The notes below the pieces were generated by a model that ran no database searches, had not been told where the DNA came from, and worked only from the letters and a program-made list of their open reading frames with translations. Position numbers and translations under genes: made by a program. Shown in pieces: positions 29,072 to 39,400 of a stretch of DNA of 64,000 bases. The stretch's first letter is position 1; the number at the start of each line of letters is the position of its first letter. Location: positions 11,034,971 through 11,098,970 of the forward strand of contig NC_081333.1 in the NCBI RefSeq assembly GCF_022539665.2, written 5' to 3'. The stretch comes from Daphnia carinata (taxonomy: Eukaryota > Arthropoda > Branchiopoda > Diplostraca > Daphniidae).

Positions 29072-30058
29072 ATGGATAAGATAATAAAACAAAAAAATGG
29101 TAAGTATAAACATTATTATATTGGTTTTCAATTATTAATTATTGTTTATTAGATCAAATTATGAAGCTGCAGGCCCAGTTATTGGAACAACACAAAATAT
29201 TAGATAACAAAGCTAAGGATCGTAGGCCTAACACGTAATGATTCTATTTATTTGCTTTTATTCATTCGTGTTTTGTAGCTCAAATTTTGAGTCTTCAAGC
29301 TCAGCTAGGGGAAAAGAACAAATTGGAACGGAACAGTTTCCAAACAGTGAAGGAGGTTTTTCAAAACTCATCTCTAACTGAACGTGAGGATGAGTTGGCA
29401 TTAGGCGAACACAGCCAGGTACCTAAAGTTTTCAAATAAGAATTCAAAATAAGTATAGAATTTTAAAAAACAATTATTTATTGCTTAGTTATTCAGTCCA
29501 CCACATGACAGTGTGTTAAATTTAAATTCTGTTAGTGCTGCACTAAAAGAATCGTTAGTAATAAGCTCATGCAGTGAAGGAATTGAACAATTATGGGAAC
29601 GTATTTGGGCCGAAAATGGGTGTGGTACAGAAACCCAGAAATGGCACAAGTTCAACATGAAACATGGATTAGGTACTTTTCGGTTTTTTGTCTATCGAAA
29701 AAGTATTTTTAATGCTATTATTTTGCATTCACAGATTTTAACGGGGGATCAAATCAAGTCTGGAAGTGTTACAGGATGGAAGAGTGAGCCTACAGATGAA
29801 AAAACACTGAGAGTGCATTACCGTAAGGTGTGAGGTAAATTAATAGAGTAATGCAAATTGCCTAATGAGAAGTACCATCTTGTGTTAATGAATCCAGTAC
29901 AACAGCAATCCTTTATAGTTCTGTCACAGCTAGAAGCCTCAAATAATTCTGCTTCTCTGTCTAAAGAACAACTTGTCCTTTATGTTCAGAGTGTTGGGGA
30001 AACTGGGTACTTAAATGGCCCTAAAGATGTTTTAATTTTGCTGCTATTGCAGAGATGA
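29072..30058 (+). pseudogene. Remnant of a spliced coiled-coil gene in the left palindrome arm
   Basis: Exon-like blocks with GT/AG borders: MDKIIKQKN (29072 to a GT donor near 29100), a Gln/Leu-rich coiled coil (QIMKLQAQLLEQHKIL, SLQAQLGEKNKL) in two pieces at 29155-29235 and 29278-29418, a block at 29489-29672 (ALKESLVISSCSEGIEQLW, WAENGCGTETQKWHKF), and open stretches at 29734-29830 and 29858-30058. I do not recognise the family. One exon border differs from the other arm (the donor after the second block is lost here), and reading is interrupted after about 29830, so this copy looks decayed. It may be a host gene captured by the element or the element's own gene. Confidence 0.5.
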
Positions 30059-30789
30059 ACATCATACATGGACTCTTTAGGTATGAAAGGATTTTTCTTC
30101 AAATAATTTTGAATTTATGACGAAGAATTTCTCCTCCTTTTTGCCAACCAGGTCTTATCTACCAAAAAAAATTTTATCCAATAGGAAAGGATTTTCATGT
30201 ACTGGGAACACAACTATCAACAATGCAACATTCTACAGGTGCTAGTTTATCATTCAAGAGCCTTATACAATGAAGTTAATCTGCAATTTGTATGTCCTTT
30301 CCCAAGCTTCCATCAGAAGTTGAATCTCTGAGTCATGTAAGTTCCATGATCAACAATTGATGTGTTTAACGGTGTTGTTTTTCTTTTCTCAATATAGGTT
30401 AATAGTAACATTGGATCTGAAAAGATTTTTGGTTGGGGCAAGACACTGAATAAATTGTATTGATTGGATGGATGACATGACATTGCTATACTTAATTCGG
30501 ATTCCCCAGACGGTATTTGATATTAAAAAAATTGAAGTGCATATCTGGGCTCCCTTCTTTTCTGAAGCCCCGTTTCCCCTTGACTCATAATAAGCCCGTA
30601 GGGGGTCATGCCCATACTGTACGGTATATATAAAAACAACATATACCGAGGTTTGGAGGGCTCTGGCCGGAAAGGGGACGTGGGGTGCCGCTTCGTCCGA
30701 TGATGTGTTCACGGAGGGTGACGTGGCTGCCCACAAATCCGAACTAAAGGTTAATCGCTCCTGTAAAAATGTTCCAAATCTTCAGCTCT

Positions 30790-30900
30790 TCTTCCGGCTT
30801 CTCTTAGCCAATCACCGGGTAATCTCCCCGGTGGGTCAACAAGGCAGTGTCTCCCCCTGCCTGGGTTGACGGCAACTTTTAAAAGGGCTATTGTGCCTTT
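30790..30900 (-). repeat. Conserved double-hairpin segment, left arm copy
   Basis: Reverse-strand copy of the structured segment described at 31840-31905: CACCGGG and CCCGGTG form a 7-bp stem around a 7-base loop, and GTCAAC...GTTGAC encloses GGCAG...CTGCC. Both stems are intact in both palindrome arms. Confidence 0.65.
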
Positions 30901-31093
30901 TTAAAGTTGCAAAAATAATTGTAATGTGCAGAGAATTGTCAATAAAATTTTTTTTATAAAATATTTTTTGCAAAATTCGTTTCTTTCATTGTCTGTGTTA
31001 GTTTTGTTCACACATTGCATTTGCTTTATTTGTTTTTGTCACTTGATGGTAAGGTGACGTGTATTGGTTTATCGTTTATCTGTAAGCATTCTA

Positions 31094-31164
31094 TTATCAT
31101 CCAGGGATCGAACCCTGGATGTTCGGCATACCTCGCCGATGCTCTACCAATGAGCCACGAATCA
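31094..31164 (-). other. tRNA-like sequence (pseudo-tRNA) in the palindrome centre
   Basis: On the minus strand it has a perfect D-arm (GCTC ATTGGTA GAGC), a perfect 5-bp anticodon stem (TCGGC/GCCGA) and a perfect T-arm (CAGGG TTCGATC CCTGG) with intact A and B boxes, but the acceptor stem pairs poorly and the anticodon loop (GAGGTAT) lacks the usual T at position 33. Best read as a tRNA-derived pseudogene or a SINE-like head, not a working tRNA. Confidence 0.65.
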
Positions 31165-31285
31165 TATGATTTTAAGTTGGCTTTTTTTTCTAGTCACTTG
31201 TGGACTTGCATTTACACTTAGAATAAAATTGAAATGCAATTGTGCAATATACTCTTCTACATTATTCTATATCATTTTTACACAT

Positions 31286-31352
31286 CTACTTAGGTTTGAA
31301 CCCAGGGTAACAGGTATCGCAGATAAAAGCTCTACCATAGAGCTAAGAACCT
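31286..31352 (-). other. Second tRNA-like sequence in the palindrome centre
   Basis: Minus-strand D-arm GCTC TATGGTA GAGC (31329-31343) and a B-box-like GGGTTCAAACC (31293-31303) are spaced as in a tRNA; the anticodon stem is degraded. A decayed tRNA-derived sequence. Confidence 0.5.
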
Positions 31353-31451
31353 TATGGCAGCAAAAGAAAGATAAACATATAGTTGTGAAAGACTGCATAA
31401 ACATCCTAGACGATAACATATGATATGCGATAATAAAAAATTTAAATATAT

Positions 31452-31517
31452 CTCGTGGCTCAATGTTAGAGCATCGGCGTTGCACGCTGAATGTCTGGGG
31501 ATCGGTTCCCATACGAG
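31452..31517 (+). other. Third tRNA-like sequence, opposite orientation, Ala(TGC)-like
   Basis: Plus strand: CTCGT/ACGAG acceptor remnant, D-arm GCTC AATGTTA GAGC, anticodon arm TCGGC GTTGCAC GCTGA (anticodon TGC), variable ATGTC, T-arm TGGGG ATCGGTT CCCAT with a changed T-loop. Resembles the first tRNA-like sequence in the D-arm and anticodon stem, so the two may be inverted copies. Mispairing in the acceptor stem and the altered B box argue against function. Confidence 0.55.
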
Positions 31518-31839
31518 TAAAACAAAATACAAAATTACTTCATAAAATATCCAGATTGTTCCTTGAATCTAAGTTGAAGAATTCAAAGAGTGTAATAAAT
31601 AATACTTACAGATAAACGATAAACCAATGGAAACAATGCTTACCATCAAAGGTGACAAAGACAATAAAGGTGAATTAAGCAAGCTAAATATAAAAAATGT
31701 AACGTGTGAACAAAACTAACACAGACAATGAAAGAAACGAATTTTGCAAAAAAATTTTATAAAAAAAATTTTATTGACAATTCTCTGCACATTACAATTA
31801 TTTTTGCAACTTTAAAAAGGCACTATAGCCCTTTCAAAA

Positions 31840-31905
31840 GTTGCCGTCAACCCAGGCAGGGGGAGACACTGCCTTGTTGACCCACCGGGGAGATTACCCG
31901 GTGAT
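31840..31905 (+). repeat. Conserved double-hairpin segment, right arm copy
   Basis: GTCAAC (31846-31851) pairs with GTTGAC (31876-31881) around an inner GGCAG/CTGCC stem (31855-31859 and 31869-31873); CACCGGG (31883-31889) pairs with CCCGGTG (31897-31903). The same two stems are kept in the left arm. It could be a structured RNA or an element-encoded binding site; no known RNA family is assigned. Confidence 0.65.
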
Positions 31906-32689
31906 TGGCTAAGAGAAGCCGGAAGAAGAGCCGAAGATATGGAACATTTTTACTGGAGCGATTAACCTTTAGTTCGGATTTGTGGATAGCCACGTCGCCC
32001 TCCGTGAACACATCATCGGACTAAGCGGACCCCCACGTCCCCTTTCCGGCCAGAGCCCTCCAAACCTCGGTATATGTTATTTTTATATATACCGTACAGT
32101 AGGGGCATGACCCCCTACGGGCTTATTACGAGTCAAGGGGAAACGGGGCTACGGAAAGGAAGGGAGCCCAGATATGCACTTCAATTTTTTAAATATCAAA
32201 TACCGTCTCGGGAATCCGAATGAAGTATAGAAATATCATGTCATCCATCCAATCATTACAATTTATTTATTCAGTGTCATGCCCCAACCAAGAATTTTTT
32301 CAGATCAAATGTTACTATTAACCTACACTGAGAAAAGAAAAACAACACCATTAAGCATCTCAATTGTTGCTCATGTGACTTACATGACTCATAGATTCAA
32401 CTTCTGGCAGAAGCTCGGGAAAGGCCATACAAATTGTAGATGAAAATCATTGTATAAGGCTCTTGAAGGATAAAATAACACCCCTAGAATGTTGCATTGT
32501 TGATAGTTGTGTTCCCAGTATGCTGAAAATCCTTTCCTATTGGATAAATTTTTTTTGTAGATTAGACATGGTTGGCAAAAAGGAGGAGAAAAGCTTCATC
32601 ATAAATTCAAAAATTTTTCAAGAAAATTCCTTTCATACCTAAAGAGTCCATGTATGATGTTCATCGCTGCAATGCCAGTGAAGTGAAAC

Positions 32690-33650
32690 ATCTTTAGGGC
32701 CATTTAAGTACCCAGCTTCACCAACACTCTGAGTGTAAAGGACAAGTTGTTCTTTAGCAAGAGATGCAGAATTATTTGAGGCTTCTAGCTATAACAGAAC
32801 TATAAAGGATTGCTGTTACACAGGATTCATTCACACAAGATGGTACTTCTCATTAGACAATTTGCATACTCTATTACTTTACCTCATACCTTAATGGTAA
32901 TGCACTTTCAGTGTTTTTCAACTGTAGGCTCACTCTTCCATCCTGTAACACTTCTAGACTTGACTTGATTCCCCACTAGAATTCTGTGAATGCAAAATAA
33001 TAGCATTAGAAATACTGTTTCGATAGACAAAAAACCGAAAAGTACCTAATTCATGTTTTATGTTGAACTCGTGCTATTTCTGGGTTTCCGTACCACACCC
33101 ATTTTCAGCCCAAATACGATCCCACAATTGTTCAATTCCTTCGCTGCATGGACTTATTACTAACAATTCTTTTAGTGCAGCACTAACAGAATTTAACTTT
33201 AACACACTGTCAGGTGGTAGACTGAATAACTAAGCAATAAATAATTGTTTGTTAAAATTCTATACTTATTTTGAATTCTTATTTGAAAAGTTTAGGTACC
33301 TGACTGTGTTCACCTAATGCCAATTCATCCTCATGTTCAGTTAGGGATGAGTTTGGAAAAACCTCCTTCACTGTTTGGAAACTGTTCCATTCCAATTTGT
33401 TCTTTTCACCTAGCTGAGCTTGTAGACTCAAAATTTGAGCTACAAAACACAAATGAATAAAAGCAAATAAATAGAATCATTACGTATAAGCCCTTACCAT
33501 CCTTAGCTTTGCTGTTATCTAATATTTTGTGTTGTTCCAATAATTGGGCCTGCAGCTTCATAATTTGATCTAATAAACAATAATTAATAATTGAAAACCA
33601 ATATAATAATGTTTATACTTACCATCCTTTTGTTGTATTATCTTATCCAT
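32690..33650 (-). pseudogene. Second, inverted copy of the coiled-coil gene remnant (right arm)
   Basis: Reverse-strand counterpart of the left-arm remnant, starting at an ATG at 33650 (MDKIIQQKD). Here the early splice donors and acceptors are intact (…KAKD followed by a GT donor; next block begins AQILSLQAQLG), but a block near 33045-33215 has an in-frame stop where the left arm has Trp (TGG to TAG), and further indels follow. Each arm therefore keeps features the other has lost, consistent with decay after an old inverted duplication. Confidence 0.5.
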
Positions 33651-33873
33651 TTTTCAACTGTTCCTCCAGCCCCGCGTTATTCTCTCCATCCACGCTACTG
33701 AACTAACTGCGAATGGCATCCAATGGACTGAAATTGCCTACGCCAGTAATAACGAGTCTGAGCGGTAGATGGCTACGTGTCGGAAAAAAAGAAAAAAAGT
33801 GTGATTTTTTTTTTTTTTTTTTGGGCGAAATTTTTTTTTTTTTTGTGTAAAACGGATTGCCATATATATATGT

Positions 33874-34578
33874 ATGGCAATATGGCAATCCGTTTTACCC
33901 AGAATAAAAATAAAAAATACTGCCTTTTTCTTAGTTTTACTGCTACCGCCATCTACCGATCACTTTTCTAGTTAATTCTCTACGTACACTGACCGAAAAA
34001 AAATTTAAGCCTGGCTAAATAAGCCCGACTAAGTAACCCCGACTTTCTGTTTTTTACGGTTGATTCAAAAAGTAGAAGCCTGATATAAAAACATACCCCC
34101 ATTTTCGTGATCAGTGATCAATTTCGAATCGGAATAATGTATTTTTAATGAAATTTAGAATTTGAAGAAAATTGGAAAAGTGAGAAGGCCTTCTTACTTT
34201 TTCAATTTTGGCAAAATTTTAGATTTCGCTTTAAATACATGGTTTCGATGGAGAATTGAACGGACATCACGAATATGAGAGTTGTTTTCTCGTGGGACTC
34301 ATGGTTTTTGAATAAAACGTAAAAAACGGTAAAAGTTGGGTTAAAAAATAAGCCCGACTTTATTTTTCGGGCTTAAAAATCTTTCCTATTAAAAAATAAT
34401 ATCACTAAATCTCAATAACTATTCATGATTATCATCCAAAATTAACCAAGGAACACGAAAATGGAATTTTTTTTACGTAGAGTATATAGTTTTGAAGTAA
34501 TCTAAAATATAAAATTAGTGTGTGTGCGAATCGAAACCATTACTAGCGCGCCAGTACGCTACAGCGCTAGCGTGACAC
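33874..34578 (+). mobile_element. Truncated copy of the ATGGCAAT-ended TIR element
   Basis: Begins ATGGCAATATGGCAATCC directly beside the palindrome, followed by CCGTTTTACCC, a CCATCTACCG subterminal block, AGTTAATTCTCTACG and the AAGCCCGACTAAATAAG-type repeats that also fill the 54675-56043 element. It ends in GCGCTAGC-type sequence at ~34573 with no right terminus, interrupted by the next element at 34579. No coding capacity. Confidence 0.7.
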
Positions 34579-35012
34579 CAGACTTGCCGCGATCGCGATC
34601 ATCGATCACCGATTACGATTAAAAAAACGATCGCCGATCAAATCTTTACATTTTGATTTTGATTTGATCGGCGATCAAAAAACTCGTTGATGGACAGCGA
34701 TCATTTTTGCGATTGAAGTCAGCGCCACCAAACGTAAAAACTTATGATTCATATAAATTTTTGCTAAAAAGTTTTGCTGAGGATGCTGTTTATCCTTTTT
34801 TCGCAGCAGACGCCCTTTGGTCGCCCTTGACTTGAAATGGTGACAGTTTAGTTTAAATTTCCACCACTAGATTTCGCCCCAAAATGATCGCAATCGCAGA
34901 AATTTGATCGCCGATCAAATCATTTTGAAAAGATCGAATCGCCAATCAAAATCAATCAGTGATGATTTGATCGGCGATCAAAATCGAAAAAACAATCGCA
35001 ACGGCAAGTCTG
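34579..35012. mobile_element. MITE-like inverted-repeat element
   Basis: CAGACTTGCCG at 34579 and CGGCAAGTCTG ending at 35012 are exact inverted termini of a 434-bp element. The interior repeats ATCGCCGATCAAA-type palindromes on both strands. No target-site duplication is visible; the left flank is another element, so its original border may be lost. It directly abuts the duplicated EXO70 upstream sequence. Confidence 0.7.
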
Positions 35013-36240
35013 TCCTTATAGAATATAGTTTCATTTACAATCACTTGATTACTTTAACATTTGTACTACGACCCACTGCCACTGTTCTTACTTGTTTCAA
35101 GCTCAATGGCTGCATTAAAATGTATTCAGAATTGTATTGTGGTGTTCTGGTGTAGGTACTGTTTGGACTAAGCTTTCTACAAGATGCTGCTTCTAGACGT
35201 TCACAGCTTACGAGTGGAATGGTCAATATTTTGACATCATTTGAAGAACGGTTGGCAAGGCTTGAAAAAACCATTTTGCCTGCATATCATAAAACAAAAA
35301 ATTACAGCAAAAGCAAGAAAGTAAATTATACATCCTTATTTAGGGCTTTAACTCAAGTTTGATGACTAATGCTTTTTTTTTCTTTTAGACATTTACAAAA
35401 CCTTAGCTTCTTTGGATCATGTGATTGGCTACTATAGTGTCAGCAAGGAAGTTGAGCCTGTCATTAAAGAAAGGCCTACTAGCCAAGGTCTGGAAATTTT
35501 TCTTTTAAACAGGTTGTGGAACCAGAATGGGAATCTGTTTACTGAGAAATGATTATTGAACAAAAGAGACTATTCTCAAAGGTAAGTAACATTCACTGAT
35601 ATCTTTGCAGAATTGTCTCAATGTTAATTTGTTCGATAAACTCTTAGTTGGAACAATGTGTTGGCCCCTATCTGGAATTCGGAAGATGTTCCTGCTTCTG
35701 TACTTTCTTCGGGCAGATTGCGGGAAAAGGATAAAGCTTTGATAAAAGAGAAATTCTCGGTAGGTACCCAAATAGAGCATAGTTTTTAGATTTTGATTCA
35801 CTATTTACATCACAATTCGACAAGAAGACTCAGCAAGGAGTTCAGTGCAGCAAACATAGTGAAAAATACATCAAGTACTCACCGGCCCAAATTTCATCAG
35901 TAATTGATACGTTCTTTGACGTAGCTGCATGAATTTGAAAAGCGTTATAATTAACAAGAAAACCATTCTGATTGCATTTTCAACACCAATTTAAATTTAT
36001 TAAAAATTGAATTTCAATAGCGACAAGTCTGAATTCTTTTAAAACAATAGAGATAATTCAGTCAGCGTAGACTAATGGCATGTACACTTGTACAGGCACA
36101 TTACATTTCATGAAAAAACATGACTCCGATAAAAACGTCAAGTTTTTCAAGTTTAGAGAGCAGGATAGACACATGCCACAACACGTAAAATGGCTCTCCT
36201 TATTTTCTGCGTAATACTAGTGACAACTCCCTCTTAGGAA
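35013..36240 (+). pseudogene. EXO70 duplicate, truncated pseudogene
   Basis: Near-copy of the EXO70 locus at 24798-28203. The exon-2 equivalent starts at 35156 and carries a one-base loss near 35308 (AAAATTTGCAGC in the intact gene, AAAATTACAGC here), shifting the frame. In the exon-3 equivalent, about 35500, sequence jumps straight into the exon-12 equivalent, deleting exons 4 to 11. The exon-13 equivalent (35646-35760) is largely preserved and has a GT donor. The last exon lacks roughly 100 internal bases, joining at about 35840. The final stop near 35930 and the 3' flank remain almost identical to the intact gene. A non-processed (intron-containing) pseudogene from tandem duplication. Confidence 0.93.
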
Positions 36241-36413
36241 GACAGCACCGCTAGAGAAGAAACTGAGCCATTCGAGACGTTTGAATACGCATGAACTACA
36301 ATTACGGAAACAGACAGTACACAACGTTGTAATCATCAGGGAATAAAATTCAAGGTTGTCATTCTCCAGCTCGAACAGTCGGATGCGTATATCTAGCCTA
36401 ATTAACCTTTCCG

Positions 36414-39400
36414 TTACACCTGTTTTGAGCATGTCTTCCCATGTTCATCCCAGTGCGCGACCTGAAAACGTTCGTTTAAAGACTTTTTCATTAAAGGCTT
36501 TGAATCAAATTGTAACGATTTCTTCTGCTTTCACAGTACCTGGCAGTCACGGGAACAGTAGAATGTAGTTTGGCACCCACTGCACTTTTGTTGGGCTTCT
36601 TGACCACACTTAAGACAGGTATAAACTTGATGCTGTGGAACTTCCCGTGAAGGTCGACGACTGACAGATTGCCTAGGAACCTCCGATGATTGGGCAGCAA
36701 AATGTCTTTGAGCTTGGGCATTAACTGGTGGCGAAGACATGGGTATCTGACGCTGCTTTTGCATTAGTTGGTGTCCGCCTGGCAAGGAATGAGACTGCGA
36801 CTGCGACACTTGCTGCTGCTGTATTCCAGCGATGTGATTTGGTCCTGGCTGTTGGTTAGACAGCTGTTGCGAAGCAGGCTGCTGCCTCACACGCTGTTGC
36901 TGAACAGGTATGTGCCCCTGTAGGTGTGAGCCTAGTAAGGGCATGTTTTGGCGGGACAAATTGTCTCCTGAGCCAGACCCCATTAAACAATGCTGAAGTT
37001 GTTGCGATTGACTCATTTGTTGCAAACCATTGTGGTTGGTATACTGGTGCTGCAGCGTCGCCTGTTGCTGTCGATAAGACCCTGCTTGATAGCTGACAGG
37101 GACTTGCATCCGAGTTGACTGCAGGGTTTGTACGTATGCTTGGTGAGCTGCTTGTTGCTGTGGCCAAGAAGACTGTGGTGGCGGAACTGTTTGCTGGACC
37201 GCTGGCATCCGATGTCTACCTGTATACTGTGCGTTCATTATAGGAGTAACAACCGCAGTATTTTGCACCACTGTGGACGGATAGGCAAGTCCGTTACTTT
37301 CGGAGTTGCCCGCCCAACCTTGACGTGGCATGGTAGGATGTCCTTCTGTCATCAGGGCGTTAGGGCTATTATGGGCAAATGGAGGTGTCTGATGATGAAC
37401 TTGACGAACGTGGTTTGTGAGCATTGTGCTGAGCGCACCGATGGGCGAATGGCCATCCTGCAGAACTCTGGTAACTTGGCTCCGCTCAACTGGTGAATGC
37501 TCGGAACTTTGAGCAGAAATTTGCATATGGCTTGCCAAAGTTGGAGATCGGAATGCTTCGGGTGTGGCTAGGTGGATCGTAAAAGTCGGCATTGATGATT
37601 TTCCCGATGAAGGAGAAAATTCCACGCGCGAAGGAAGTATGCAGGCTTGATCTTTAAACTTCATCCCAACTTCAATTGCGCATCGTAGGTTGTTCTCCAG
37701 CATCTGTTTCATGTACGTGGAATCCACGGCCGGCATACCATACCAGCTAGCTTTTTGGGCTTGCAGAACTATCAAATCAAGCAGCGAAGCGGTTGTAGTA
37801 TTCTTCTTAATCATAAGCCGATAGAATGGTACGAAGTAGTCCTTCATATGTTCGGCGCCCTGTCGCAGTAATGGGTTATCACGACTGAGGCTAGTAATAT
37901 CCTTTGAACAGGCGTAATTCGATTTCCATTGGGTAAATTGACGACAACTGTTCACAATTTCTTGATTGAGGAGTGTTTCATCATCTGAGTTTGCCGTTGG
38001 ACTATTAGGATTTACAAACTGGGAAAAGAAAGGATACGCGTCGTTCAACGAATTCAATGAGATTGCCAGAGGTAGCACCGCAAACGAAGCGGTAGTTATA
38101 TTTTGGCTTGTAGACGCTTGCATAGATTCAGAGTTACTCAAACTATCTGCCATTCGAATGGCTACAGGGTTGTTAGTTTTCGCAGACTGAGTGACGGATG
38201 GCGATCCCATTGCCGGCGTTGTTGTGCTGGATAGGGTAGGGCTAAAGTCAACGGCGGATGTATTCTGTATCCTCAAACAAATCGGTTGAGTCTGAGGTGG
38301 CAGTGCTTCGCATTCCATTTCAACATGTGATGGTAGTTCCGCGGACACAGTAACTGTTTCAATAGCTAATGTTCCAGCTTCTTCTGTTGACAAAGTCGAT
38401 TGTGATTCGGCAACCGTCACTGGCGGTACAGTACTTGGCAGGCATTGCACAATAGGACAAGGTGATGGCTCCTGATTAGGCGAATCAACGTTCACTGATG
38501 TTGAGTTCTCCGGCAGTGGGGATGGTATAATTTCTGATTCAGTTTTGTCTGCATGAATTTCGATTGCAAGTAAAATATTCAGATTAGGCATGATTTCCTC
38601 AAATGCCATGGCGTCTTTGATGGCTGTGATCTCTTGCCTGTTCACTTCATTTTGTTTAAGTTTTTTACAGAATTCTATTTTGATTATTTCCTCTTCAATG
38701 TCAACTGCCCGTAAACATCTTTTCTTTCCTTCATCTGCCAGGTCTTCCAGTTTCAATTTCGCTTTTTCGATTTCAGAGGTAACTTTGTTGAGATCATCGT
38801 TTAGCTCTTGGCACATTTGACGAGCTTCATCCAGAACTTTTACGAGCGTCTCGAGTTCTTCATTTTTCTGCCGAAAAATGTGTTCAGCTTTTTGATAGGC
38901 TGTTTCCGTCTGTTTATGCACGGTAGACTTGTTAGCAACTTCTTCTGTCAGTTCGGCGACACGTTTTTCATTTTCGGTGATATCCAGCAAGGGATTTGGC
39001 TCAACAAGCTTGGCGTCGCCCTGATCCAGCTGTTGGCGGATTAACTGCACTTGTAATTCTCTTAGCTTGATTTCTGTTTGGAGCACCATATGGTGAGTTC
39101 TTTTCTTTTCCGCCGCCAGTCGATTGCGTTCTTCACGTGCAATATTTACCTCGTCTGACAATGCTTGAACCGCAAGCACATTAGCAGATATATCAATATT
39201 TTTCACGCCTGATTCTTGTTCCAGTTTCTCTGACTTGGACACAAGTAAGCGGAGCTCTTTATTCAAGGTTCGACGTTCAGAAAAAATTTCTGAAAGAGCG
39301 GCTTGGATTTGCAATTTTTCTTGCCGGATTTCCCATTCCCGCTGGTTAAGCTGCTCAGCTGGGGCATTAATTGACATGCAACACACTTTATCAACTGGAG

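Larger units (their letters stand above)
28862..33863. mobile_element. 5.0-kb imperfect palindrome (fold-back/TIR-type element)
   Basis: The left arm (28862 to about 31090) is the reverse complement of the right arm (about 31590 to 33863), with estimated identity around 85-95% by eye and small indels. Outer ends are ATGGCAATCCGTTTTAC and its inverse; the same end sequence starts the element at 33874 and, with changes, bounds the element at 54675-56043, so all three belong to one family. The ~500-bp centre holds three tRNA-like sequences. The 8-bp flanks (ATGTATGT left, ATATATAT right) match only partly, so a target duplication is not proven. Arms contain gene-remnant exons and a conserved double hairpin. 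No transposase was recognised. Confidence 0.85.

Noticed and set aside
31840-31875. CAGGCAGGGGGAGACAC resembling the 5' part of U1 snRNA
   Set aside because: Similarity is limited to a purine-rich run; the remaining U1 stems and the Sm site are absent.
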